Part shown: in pieces, positions 49,287-59,758 of the stretch
Layout of the letters: each line of letters begins with the position of its first letter
How positions within the stretch are numbered: position 1 is the stretch's first letter
From: Juglans regia
Taxonomy: Eukaryota > Streptophyta > Magnoliopsida > Fagales > Juglandaceae
Assembly: GCF_001411555.2 (NCBI RefSeq)
Contig: NC_049909.1
Location: 21,996,623-22,060,622 of the forward strand
DNA length: 64,000 nucleotides
Reading direction: 5' to 3'
Translations under genes and position numbers: made by a program
The notes under the pieces: generated by a model
Seen by the model: only the letters and a program-made list of their open reading frames with translations
The model's database searches: none
Told to the model about the DNA's origin: nothing

Positions 49287-51818
49287 GAAGTTTAATTTAG
49301 GGCCTATATATATATTTGGTTATCTTTTCCAAAAGGAATACCTCAAATTTAGTCCTTAGTTTTAACTAACTGCACAAAAATATTAAGGAATATCTAAACT
49401 GTAAAAATTAAAAATAGAAAATTCCTAAGATTAATAAAAAGGTAAAGACTGATGAATATCGGAATGTTTCCATTGTTTAACACTTGACACCTTAAAGGAT
49501 AGGATATTGGTTTTTCACTTTTCAACACCGAAACAAGTAATGTCGACATCATGATCATAGCCATTAGCTAGTTTTGCTTTCGAGCAATATTCCTTAATCT
49601 TTTACTCAACTTTGAAACTAATACTATATATATACACACATATATATATGTGGTAATTACCTTTATATATATATATGATCTATATATAATGGGGTAACCT
49701 GAGATTAGACGCCTAAGTTTGAGTATTTCATTTCCCCAGAAAAGTGCTGCTGCACCAGCAAAGAAGAACATCATCCTCAGCAGACAGCAGTATACCAATC
49801 ATTTTGTGGGCCTTCCCTCACATGCATGCATGCCCTAAAAAAAACAGTTTTTACTTTCTTAAACCCATTTTATGAATCATAAGCTCTCTGGCCTCAACAG
49901 TACTCCCTCCCTTTTCTCCCCACCTACCCAACCAAAATGATAATAATGTTATCATAATGGTAATAATCAACTGATCTGTCCCAATTATCAACTGCCACGT
50001 GAAGCAAATGTTACGGTTGTGGGGGTATTCATGTATTAATGTTTACTGCTGAGTACATGACACCAACTGTAAAGTGAAAGGAAAACAAGGGAATAGGACA
50101 GTACTCTAAATTTTTTAAGAGCTGTAGCAGCAGCTTATTACTGCAGCGGCTACTTTGCTTTCTCTTTTTCTCTTTCTTATATCCGAAAACGATAGGTGGA
50201 GAGCGGGCGAATAATGGATAGGGACTACACCATGCATTGTCACACAAAACTCCTACCTTTTTGCCAGAACCCCCACACGTAAAACGAGAGACAGAGAGAG
50301 AGAGAGAGAGAGTTTTGAATCTTTTGATGAAGTTTTATTGTGTTGTATCATACATGTAACTACACCAAGAAGACTAGTGAATATCATATCAATATATCTC
50401 CAAGAGGAATCGTTAAATTAACCGCTCTCTTCCATTTGCCATATAACTTTATCTGCTAACAATGTCAAAGGAAATAATATTCACTGGCCCCTCTCGGATT
50501 TTTATGAAGTGATGATTGAATCCAGCATCTCTGCATTTTCTTTCTTTTGAGCTACTGAAACCCAAATTGTTTAAAAATATATAAAGGATTAAATTTACAT
50601 TTTCCATCCGTTTTAATTTTTAGAATGAAAGGTAATTTCATATGGTATTAGAGTATGATTAATTATACTTCTTTCTATCCCCTTAATTTTTTAGGTGAGT
50701 ACAAAGTTGTTAAAGCATTGTTTTGTTTCTTGTTCCTTTAATCATGCTTATAGGAAGGAAATAAGGCTTCTCATCTACTTGCCTGTGATTGTATTTCAGA
50801 TTTTATTTTTAAAGCTATTTGACTTTATCAATGTCTCTAATCGTTTTCTCTAATGAAATGAATGGACGATTTCTTATTAAAAAAAAATTGAGATAAGTAG
50901 ATTTAAATTTGAATTTTTTGTATTTTCTTTCTGATCATCTTGATCCTTAGTCCATCATAATAGCCATAAATTCAGGCTTAGAAATACCAAACAGTACTAG
51001 TGGCCAGTGGCTCCAAGATGATCATCGTGAAATATATAAATAATGCTCTAGCTAGAATATTAATGCCTTTCAGCAGGGTTGGTTGATTATATTTTTCACT
51101 TCCCGAATGGATTGTAAATGGGACGATCATGTACTTCGGGGTAGGTTTAGATTTAGAGTGGTCTTATCGTTGGGTGTGACCACTAATTCATTTCTTTCTT
51201 TTTAATTACACAAGTTTATTAATAATAATTTTTTAAAATATTTAGAAAAAAAATTAAATATACTAACGGTCAAACTTGTTAAGATATAAAATAAATAATA
51301 AAATTTACATCTTTTAATTAGCTTAAACTTTTGGGATAAGTGATGATTTTACATGGTATTAGAGTAAAAGTTCTGAGTTCGAACCCTAACTCTATATTTT
51401 ATTCCATTTAATTAAATATTTCACGTGTTGGACAATCCATTAAAAAAAATAATTAATCTACGAAATTTTATAAAATTCGTAACATGATTAGACATACGAA
51501 TGAAAATAATAAAAGTAATGGGTCTAATGACCAAGAAAAGCATTAATCAGAGAAGAAATTTGGTCATGATCAGTTACAACTTTCAAGAATCTACTCCCTC
51601 CAATAAAACCCCAAATATTGTCTTTACAAGGGTTGTTTTAAGAAATTAGTGTTGTATTTTCTTAGAGTGTTACTTTGTTTTTTTCATCAATAAAAGTGAT
51701 AGTATTTTCAAATAAAACTCTCTTTTGGATATCAGGGTAATCATATAGTTGCAGTGGAATTGTAACGTTATTGAGTGCAACTAAATATATAAAACTTCTA
51801 ATTTATCTCGTAGATTTA
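48021..51818. other. Intergenic DNA with TA microsatellites and SINE-like copies
   Basis: Contains long TA/AT runs (48051-48071, 48418-48440, 48470-48483, 49246-49283), a GAA run near 48575-48592 and a GA run at 50286-50311. SINE-like pieces sit near 50600-50665 and 51330-51420. No protein-coding gene recognised. Confidence 0.5.
51330..51425 (+). repeat. SINE-like repeat with tRNA-like promoter boxes
   Basis: GGGATAAGTGATGATTTTAC, then ATGGTATTAGAGTAAAAG, then GAGTTCGAACCCTAACTCTA. The ATGGTATYAGAG string with a downstream GTTCGAACCC B-box-like block is typical of plant tRNA-related SINEs. Similar pieces are at about 1258-1320, 50600-50665, 63955-64000 and, reversed, at 31205-31290. Confidence 0.5.
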
Positions 51819-51850
51819 GCCCTAGTTTATTTTCACAATTTCTCTCAACA

Positions 51851-53139
51851 TAGCGTGGAGTTTCTACAGCCCTATGGATTTGAGGGACTATGGATTGGTC
51901 AAGGGGTGAATGGGGCTAGCAGTACTCAGTCTGAGAATATTGGGTCCTCGTTTCTAGGCCAGGCCAGTGCCGAGTATAAAAAAGAATTGCCCGGTAGTTT
52001 CCATTTCGATCTAAAACCTGATCGCAATAGACTTATGGAAAATATAATTAGCAAAGAATATTGTATCGACTCAGGTGGACCAAGTCTCGTAATTGGAAAG
52101 ACCCAGAAAAGGAGCTCTACCATGGCAGTAATTTGCCCCTCAAAACTTAATTTATGATTAGTCCCATTATTTTATGGAATAAAGGGGAATAGACACTTCT
52201 CAGGCGCGGGCAATAGTTTTATTAAATTATGGATTTGCTGAATTATGGATCTGATCATGAAAGTGTCCACAATTTCTAATAAGGATGTTGCTATATTACA
52301 CAGATTGGAAATCCCGACTTTACCTCCTAGAACTAAGAAAGTTTGTATAGTGAGATGGACTCGACCTCCTTAGGATTGGGTCAAACTTAATACTAATGAG
52401 AGTAGTTGGCATTCAGGAGCTAGGGGTATTATTCGTGATGATTGTGAGAGGTTACTTGCAGCCTACTCTGTGTTCTTGGACCAGGACTCTAATAATTCTG
52501 ATGAAATGCGCAACTTGCTAGAAGAGGTCTGTAGGTGCTATCACTTGGGTTTTGTTCGGGTTGAAATTAAGACTGATTCTCAATTGTTGGTTAATTGGCT
52601 CACCAAGGGTGATTGTAATATCTAGTATTTAGAGGAGTTTTGGGACGAGTTACATAGTTATCTTAACTGTGTGAGATATAGAGTGCATCATGTTTTTCGT
52701 AAAGGTAATGTTGTGGCTGATTTTTTTACTAAAATGGGAGCTGAGGGTTTAAATTTAGACTAGTTTGGTGAGCTGCTTAGTCGCCTCAGAGGTCTTCTCT
52801 GTATAGACCGAATTGGTTTACCTTATTTGCCGACCTTGTAATGATTCCCCTAGTAAGTTGCTTATGGTTTAATTGCCTTATTCATTCTCATTTGCATGTA
52901 TTTTTTCTTTCTTGCAGGTTCATTTTTCTTCTCTAGAGGGTTGTTTATTTTGTTTTGACTTGTATTGTTTTGTTATTTTATTTTGTTTTCTGGATGGTTT
53001 AGTTTACGATGCCTGTGTTTTGGTTTCTTGACTACTTGTATCTTTTAAGTGTCTTGTTGTAATCATGATTTTCTTTCGCCAAAAGTGATGACAATCAATA
53101 AAATTGAGATATTGTAATCTTCAAAAAAAAAAAAAAAAA
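51851..53139 (+). mobile_element. LINE copy with internal deletion
   Basis: CTCTCAACA at 51842-51850 and 53140-53148 is a perfect 9-bp target duplication, and the copy ends in an A run (53123-53139). The first 300 bases read as the end of LINE ORF1 (FLGQASAEYKKELPGSFHFD and beyond), then an ORF2-start-like MISPIILWNKG at about 52155. The sequence then jumps to the RNase H end of ORF2, so endonuclease and reverse transcriptase are gone. The tail resembles that of the LINE at 22823-23893. Confidence 0.8.
52258..52763 (+). pseudogene. LINE RNase H remnant
   Basis: The frame gives DWVKLNTNESSWHSGARGII, RVEIKTDSQLLVNWL and FRKGNVVADFFTKMGAEG, matching position by position the RNase H of the LINE at 23239-23757. 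In-frame TAG codons lie at 52371-52373 and 52623-52625, and the first catalytic Asp is replaced (TNES in place of TDGS). Inactive. Confidence 0.85.
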
Positions 53140-53344
53140 CTCTCAACACATTTCATTTCATCTTATCTAATCTAATTATTATAATTTTTTCTAAATCTCC
53201 ACACAAAATAAAATTAGCAATTCAACTTTTTCCAAAAAAAAATACATATATTAAAAAAATATATTCTAACAATATTTTATTCAACTTTTAATTTTAATCT
53301 CAACTATCTCATCTCATATATGAAAACAAATGATGCCTTAGAAT

Positions 53345-56115
53345 AAAAATAATATTACGCCTATAATTTTATGTACGATATTATTCTACTCATTATTCAT
53401 ACACTATACATTTGATAAGAAAAAAAAATATTTTTTTATTTTTTAAAATATTTAAAATTTTGTAAAAAATAATTAAAAAAATAAAAATTTTGCACTCATG
53501 ATACACCTTCTTGGTTAAATATCGGTCCCAACAGGACTACCCATTATCAAAAAGCATGTCACTACTGTTTTGAAAGAAAAAAGAAAAGAAAAAAAAAGGG
53601 ATAATATTTAAATTTTTTTATATTTATATATATTGAACAAAATATACTATATAAATAGTTCATCTCTGTTTTATTATATTGTTGATGTGACGTTCTTCAT
53701 TGAATCTTCTATTATTTTTCTTTCTGAATTTTCGATGATACCACCTCCTCTCTTTTTATATTTTTACATTTAAATTTCAATATGAAGCTGATTTTTTTAA
53801 ATTTTCCCAAAAGAAAAAAGTGATCCTCTGATAAATAACGACAACAACAACTCCATGGTACTGCACGCGACAAGTAATTAATTTTCGCAGTTCATACTTT
53901 CTCTACCCAACTTGATCTGTTTATGACGGACCTTTCGTACTATTTCTTTTTATTAATTCTAAATACGCATTTTCAGTGTCCATTGAAATGATATTCCATT
54001 TCCTTCCTGTGAATGGCTACCGTTAGTTTCTTTAATTTATTTAACAGATAAAATTTATTTCAGAATAACTCATCATGTGCTGTGACCTTGTTTGTTTCAT
54101 GGGAAAATAGAAAATTTCACCCCATGCTAGCACCCCTTGCTTTTCCGGCATGGTCGGCAACATTAAGTACTCTATGAGATTCTAATTATTTTGATCAATT
54201 TGAATTCACTTATAAATTATGTACGGCCATAATGAAAAGTTCAAGTCATATAGTTTATACTTTAAAATGATTAGTCAATGATATAATTAGAGTCTGATGA
54301 TTAAAATATTATAAAAAATAAAAACTTCTCATTATCAAATAATATAGGACATACACCACCTACATACTCTCATCACTTATCAAACTGGAATACCACAAAT
54401 TAAGCATTTTCTCATATTCTCATACTAAAAACAATAAGTTGAGAAATGCGAAATAAAAACACACCACATGGCTGCGGATTTTATTGTATTTGACATGTTC
54501 TTTGCAGCGAAATTCAAGTTAGGCAGCCGCAACATTTCAATTCAGTTTAATTAATATTGGCCAAACTTTGTGAAGAAAATACACTCTTTGTTTCTTAATT
54601 TCATGGGTCGACGTTGTCTTGTCTATTTCCATTGCATTTTATAAATAAAAAATAGCAAATTGTTAAGCGTGGGTATGCATAGGGATAATACCTGCATGAT
54701 GCAGACGCGATGGGTCCTTCCCAGCACCCTGTCCCGCCCCGCCCCCCGCTATCCTGCCCAGTGCCCACCCCTAGGTAAGCATATATATGATTAGCTAGCT
54801 AGTTTTATTTTTTTGAAAGGATTAACTAGCTAGTTAGCCCACATACCAATGCATATTAACTCAGCTTATTATAGTTGTATTAGGCAATATTTTTACATAA
54901 TACATTAATATCTACTTAGCAAACTCTTCTATTGTTATCTCCCAACTTAATGCATTAAATACAATTAATTTGTAGTAATAAAATAAAATGAAAAGAAACC
55001 ATTTCTGTATTTAAATGTAAACTAAGTGACTCACGTGTCCTTTCCAAATGGAAGGGTGTTGGGTAGCTTTCTCAAACAATAACAAAGAAAACTAGGTGGG
55101 ACATTATGCCAGGATGTTCAGAGTACTACTGGCCCGTCCTGGGTCACAAAATTGACGATAATCTTCAATTTTCTTTTATTATTTCACATTTTCCAAAAGA
55201 TCTTTATTGTTGTGGTTGTGGAGGAAAAAAAGAAAAACAATTTCCAAAAGCTCATTATATTTTTAAGATTTTGTTTTTTGGGGCAAGACCTGGCCGTGTG
55301 TAGAACTGTTTCTCGTATATTATAATATAGTACTGACAGAAACAGAAAGGTTAGAAACATGCAGCATGCAGCACCATTGTTGCAAGCAAAATGAAAGGAA
55401 AAGAAGTAGAACTTTCAGACATCATTGTCCAAAACCTGCCAATTGAAGATGTTCCCGATGGACGAAGTCTTGATGAGAAAATTGAGGCATAGCCGCTGAA
55501 GAATTGGCTTCTGGCCTCATAGCATGCATGCTAGACAGACACAGAATTTGATTATGACCTGCATAAAGTTTACGTGCGCGGTGCGTCCCTAGCCCGGGAA
55601 AAGGACGTCGTTCAAAAGTTGTGTGGACTTTTAATTTATTATATCAACTTTATTAAAAACAAAAATCATTTAAAATAATTACAGACTTATAATTAGAGAG
55701 AATAAATGCTATGACGATTTATTGCTAAACATGTTTATTTAGCCTCTTAGAGCAAGTTCTAGACATGCAGACGGGTGAAATAAAGACGATGGCTTGCTGT
55801 ATATTATTGATTGGCTGCATTGAGAAAAGTATATCAATCGAGATAAGCCAAAGAAGTTGTTGATTGGCTCCTAATCAAGGAAATAAGCATGTTATTATTT
55901 TTTCTTAAATTTTATTATTTTTAATTACATTTATGGACTTGGTGTATCCTAATTAATAATTTTGATATATTCACCGCTAAATAAATAACAACTTTTAAAT
56001 GTATTGCATCAATAATTTTCAATCATATCTGCCACTTAGAGCAAAACATAATATGTAAAATAGTGTTTAACAGCACTTTAATTGTTTGATAATAAGAAAA
56101 CAGTACTTTAATTGA
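53345..56115. other. AT-rich intergenic DNA
   Basis: No gene recognised. A terminal remnant of a hAT-like element is listed separately. The stretch 53345-53510 has AT-rich inverted pieces that may be another old MITE. Confidence 0.5.
54690..54774. mobile_element. Solo terminal remnant of another hAT-type element
   Basis: GCGATGGGTCCTTCCC, a GC-rich CCCGCCCCGCCC stretch and GTGCCCACCCCTA at the right. Its complement TAGGGGTGGGCAC resembles a common hAT terminus, with GC-rich subterminal repeats inside. The other end was not found. Confidence 0.35.
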
Positions 56116-56121
56116 GATTTA

Positions 56122-56454
56122 GGCTACGTTTAGATGTTGAGTTGAGTTAAGTTCTATATGAATAATGGTAAATTGAGATGATAAAGTGAGTTATATGGAT
56201 ACCACTTAAGATGAGTTTATATGTGTTTGAATGTTAATATGAATATAGATGTATTTATGAGAAGTTGAAAAATGTTGTGAGTTTCACATATAAAGAGGTG
56301 TTGAGTTGAAAAAAATTATAAGTCCCATATATAGAGAGGTTTTGAGTTGAAATGAATTTATTAATTTAAAAGTTGAGTATTTAGATATTAGAAAATGTCT
56401 AAATCTAAACTTAACTCAACTGAATTGAGTGCAATCGAAAAACCAAACGAGTCC
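56122..56454. repeat. MITE (family A)
   Basis: The start GGCTACGTTTAGATGTTGAG and end CGAAAAACCAAACGAGTCC are approximate inverted repeats, flanked by TA on both sides. GAGTTGA words recur in the interior. Confidence 0.55.
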
Positions 56455-56519
56455 TAATATACTAATAAATATACTAAGCCTTTGTAGTTAAGTCATGTAC
56501 TAATATATATATATATATA

Positions 56520-56690
56520 TATATAAAATTTTAAGCATAAGCTCAGACTCTTGTACATTATTTAAAAATATATAATTTTATTATTTTATTTTTAAAATAA
56601 TAAAATAATGTGATTATATATTTTTAAAATAATAAAAATATATTTTTAAATAGTGTGTAAAATATTAAATTTCATAATAGCGTGATTAGA
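56520..56690. repeat. MITE (family B)
   Basis: AAATTTTAAGCATAAGCTCA, then TTATTTAAAAATATATAATT, and a right arm TTTTTAAATAGTGTGTAAAA. The layout and words match the family B copy at 7285-7440, with more decay. Confidence 0.4.
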
Positions 56691-57640
56691 TTAAACTCAC
56701 ATGTTTTGTGCCCAAGCAATTACTTTCACGTCCGCAGCATATTTTTACGTAAATTAATCGAGGCACGTCGTTCTCATTACAATATGAAATGGTTTGCGGC
56801 AATCAATGATCTTCAAAACGATGGATGGATGGTGAGATAAGGAAGAAAATTGTTCCAAGCATTAAATAAGAAAAACAGGACTGGAAATTATTGTACGGTT
56901 TGGTATATTTTTGGCAATAATGTATGTTTTCAAGCAATATTTATTTCTTTTAAAAAGTGGGTATCGTCTAAGTAATTTATTTACAAGACACGAGAGGACA
57001 AGTAGCTTAAGAACATATAAGACATGATTATGTTTACAAGTGGAGGATTAAAAAAAAAAAAAAGAACAAGACAGGTCGTTAAGATGCAGTTTGAAGTACT
57101 AATCCAAAACCAACGTACAAGGGAAAAAGATCGATCGACCGAGAGATGGAAAAAGAGAGAGAAATGATGTTATGTCTTTTGAGTGAAGCATGAGAGAGAG
57201 AAAGAGGTGTCAGGGTGGGTCACTTTCAGAAGCGTGATGGTGGTGGCATATAAAGGATCTAATCTGCCGAAGCATCCTGATCGACAGTCCACTACAGCTA
57301 TGTTAACAACGAACGATTCTAGCTTTCTAACCAGGAAGTAAAAAATAGAAATAACAAAAAAAACAACCGAAGAACATCTAGTTGATCGAACAAGGGAAGG
57401 GAGGCGGAGGGGGAGGGGTGAAAGTTGAAAGGGTGAGGGGGGAGCAAAACGTTAGTTGATTGAATGTGAAAGAGTTTGGTTTGGAGTTTTGTGCAGGGTA
57501 GCTAGTACAAGAACAGCAGCAGACGCAGTGATGAGATCACGGAGATCTTTAATCCTCATTCTGACCAAACACTGCCACCCTCCCCACTGGCATCATCAAG
57601 GGCTCCTATAGGCCCAGAAAGAATTCCTCTTCCCTATAGC
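56691..57640. other. Upstream region of the TCP gene
   Basis: Mixed AT-rich then GA-rich DNA (57130-57210). No coding frame recognised. It should include the distal promoter of the TCP4-like gene. Confidence 0.4.
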
Positions 57641-58507
57641 CTTTATTTACTGTTCCACCACCTCCACACAAACCTCACTCACTCTCTCTCTCTCTCTTCT
57701 CTCTCTCAGCATGGAAAAATTGCAGGAGGTTTCCCAAGATAATCCCTCTTGAAATAGGTTTTTCTAGTTCCCTGGGTTTGCTTGGTCAAGCGGGGGATAT
57801 TAATTATTAACCAATTGACATATTTTCAGTTTGGTTGGGGGTATATACTGCTAGGTGCATCAAATAGGCACAATTATCAAAAGCTGTGTGGAGAGAGAGA
57901 GAGGCAGAGAGATGGGTTAGGCTGAAAATAGGGCTGGTCTTAGCCTTCTGGGTCTGGTTTGTAGTATTTTTTTTTTTTTTCCAGCTTAGAGGGCTTTGGT
58001 TTGTGGTGTTGGGTAATGGAAACTGGGAAAACTGAATGGCAGGGCCTTTTGGGAGAAGCAGAAGCAGTAGAATCAGGTTTCAGTGCGGTGGCAGCTGCAC
58101 AAGCAACAAGAATAGAGTGGGGAGCAAAGGGAGAGTAAAGAATCATCGACCCACTAAGAAAAAGCGTGCTGCTCCTTTAAAAGCTGGAAGGGGAAAAGCA
58201 CAAGGGCCTGAGTCTGGATCCTCAAAGGAATCATCATCATCATCGCCATCAAAACCTAGTTCTAAATTCAAGGCATGTAGAAGAAGGAGAAGAAGAAGAC
58301 CAAGATTCACCGTCGCAACAAAAAGAATATCACCATCATCAACAGCAGGAGGCATCCTTCTATTTCCAGCACCACTACCCCCATCAAGACCAACACCATC
58401 CCCAACATTTGTATGGAGGATTAGACGCACAACCACAGCCACCGCAGCCCCCAAAGAAACGCTCTTATTTTACTCCTCCTTCAACTTGCATCGAATATGC
58501 AAGACAA
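57641..58507 (+). promoter_or_regulatory. Proximal promoter and 5' leader of the TCP4-like gene
   Basis: A (TC)n patch at 57680-57708 could mark the transcription start region. Upstream ATGs lie at 58017 (short frame METGKTEWQGLLGEAEAVES, ending about 58135) and 58036 (300-codon frame overlapping the TCP coding region). The TCP frame itself is open from about 58174 and encodes His/Gln-rich sequence ([15 protein letters not shown]) without an ATG until 58409. If these ATGs are in the mature mRNA they should depress TCP translation. Confidence 0.4.
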
Positions 58508-59758
58508 ATGGGGGAGAGCCACCATCAAGCCACTACATCGTCAAGATTGGGGATAAGAAGCGGAGGCGGCGAGATAGTGGAGGTCCAAGGAGGCCACATT
58601 GTTCGCTCCACTGGACGCAAGGACCGCCACAGCAAGGTCTGCACCGCCAAGGGGCCCAGGGACCGCCGTGTCCGTCTCTCCGCCCACACAGCTATCCAGT
58701 TCTACGATGTCCAGGACCGCCTTGGCTACGACCGCCCCAGCAAGGCAGTGGATTGGCTCATAAAAAAGGCCAAGGCCGCCATCGACGAGCTTGCCGAGCT
58801 CCCAGCATGGAACCCAACCACTTCCACCACCTCACAACAACAGCAGCATCACCTGCCGCCGCAGATCATCGACGAGAACGAGAACGCAATTGCTATCCAC
58901 CGGAGTCGTGCGGTGGATGCCATTGCTTCTGGAAGTAGAACTGCAACGGTGGGTTGCGATGGTGGCAGAGTTTCAGAAATTAATATGCAGAACCTTCAAC
59001 CACCACAAATGGGCGAGAACCCGAATAATAGTTCGAGTTTTCTTCCACCATCGCTGGACTCGGACTCTATTGCTGACACAATTAAGTCCTTTTTCCCAAC
59101 GGGTGCATCGGCCGAGACAGCACACTCTTCTCCGCCGATACATTTTCAGAATTACCCACCAGATTTGCTGTCAAGAACTAGCAGCCAGAGCCAAGATCTG
59201 CGGCTCTCACTTCAGTCTTTTCACGACCCAATCGATCTCCTGCACCAACACCAGCACCAGGCTCAAACCCATCATAATCAAAATGAGCCGGTGCTGTTTT
59301 TCTCTGGAACTACCCCTTTGGGTTTTGATGGATCCTCTGCCGGGTGGCCTGAGCACCACAACCCAGCAGAGATTGGCCGGTTCCAGAGAATGATAGCTTG
59401 GAATCCTGCTGGTGCAGAAACTGGTAGTGGCAGCAGTGGAGGCAGTGGTGGATTCATCTTCAATTCGCCTCCCCCACCGCCGTTCCTCGGCCAAAACCAG
59501 TTTTTTCCACAGAGGGGACCCCTTCAGTCCAGTAACAACACCCCTTCCATTCGCGCTTGGATAGACCCGTCAATTGGCACCGTCTCCGCCCATCACCATC
59601 AACTTCCGCCATCAATCCATCAGCCTTCGATGTCGGGCATCGGGTTTGCCTCCGGCGGATTCTCCGGGTTTCGAATTCCAGCGCGAATCCAGGGTGAAGA
59701 GGAGCACGACGGCATCTCCGACAAGCCGTCTTCTGCTTCCTCTGATTCTCGCCATTGA
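58508..59758 (+). CDS. TCP4: CIN-type TCP transcription factor (TCP4-like), miR319-targeted
   Basis: Intronless, 416 aa from ATG 58508. The class II TCP basic helix-loop-helix domain spans about residues 36-95: [19 protein letters not shown], then [18 protein letters not shown] and [33 protein letters not shown] precedes it, as in TCP3/4/10. The rest is Gln/His/Ser-rich. A miR319 target site lies in the coding part encoding [11 protein letters not shown]-TCPs are nuclear regulators that promote leaf maturation and restrict marginal cell division. Start choice: an in-frame ATG at 58409 would add 33 residues ([10 protein letters not shown]...), but close relatives as I remember them start with MGESHH or similar, so 58508 is preferred. 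Both should be considered. Confidence 0.9.
   Translation: MGESHHQATTSSRLGIRSGGGEIVEVQGGHIVRSTGRKDRHSKVCTAKGPRDRRVRLSAHTAIQFYDVQDRLGYDRPSKAVDWLIKKAKAAIDELAELPAWNPTTSTTSQQQQHHLPPQIIDENENAIAIHRSRAVDAIASGSRTATVGCDGGRVSEINMQNLQPPQMGENPNNSSSFLPPSLDSDSIADTIKSFFPTGASAETAHSSPPIHFQNYPPDLLSRTSSQSQDLRLSLQSFHDPIDLLHQHQHQAQTHHNQNEPVLFFSGTTPLGFDGSSAGWPEHHNPAEIGRFQRMIAWNPAGAETGSGSSGGSGGFIFNSPPPPPFLGQNQFFPQRGPLQSSNNTPSIRAWIDPSIGTVSAHHHQLPPSIHQPSMSGIGFASGGFSGFRIPARIQGEEEHDGISDKPSSASSDSRH
59512..59532 (+). promoter_or_regulatory. miR319 target site in the TCP coding sequence
   Basis: The stretch contains GGGACCCCTTCAGTCCAG. Its 3' part, CCCTTCAGTCCA, is fully complementary to the 5' half of plant miR319 (UUGGACUGAAGGG). 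The 5' part pairs with mismatches as in known TCP2/3/4/10/24 targets. This is the standard post-transcriptional switch of this gene group. Confidence 0.88.

Larger units (their letters stand above)
51819..53337. repeat. MITE (family A) split by a LINE
   Basis: The left part (51819-51850) starts GCCCTAGTTTATTTTCACAA. The right part (53140-53337) ends TATGAAAACAAATGATGCC, whose complement resembles that start. TTA flanks both outer ends (51816-51818 and 53338-53340). Removing the LINE joins the halves into an ordinary family A element of about 220 bp. Confidence 0.65.

Noticed and set aside
51771..52157. 128-aa open frame as a host gene
   Set aside because: Most of it lies within the LINE and resembles the end of LINE ORF1; the first part is flanking MITE sequence.
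58791..59393. 200-aa frame overlapping the TCP gene
   Set aside because: Alternative reading of the TCP coding sequence with Arg/His-rich composition and no domain.
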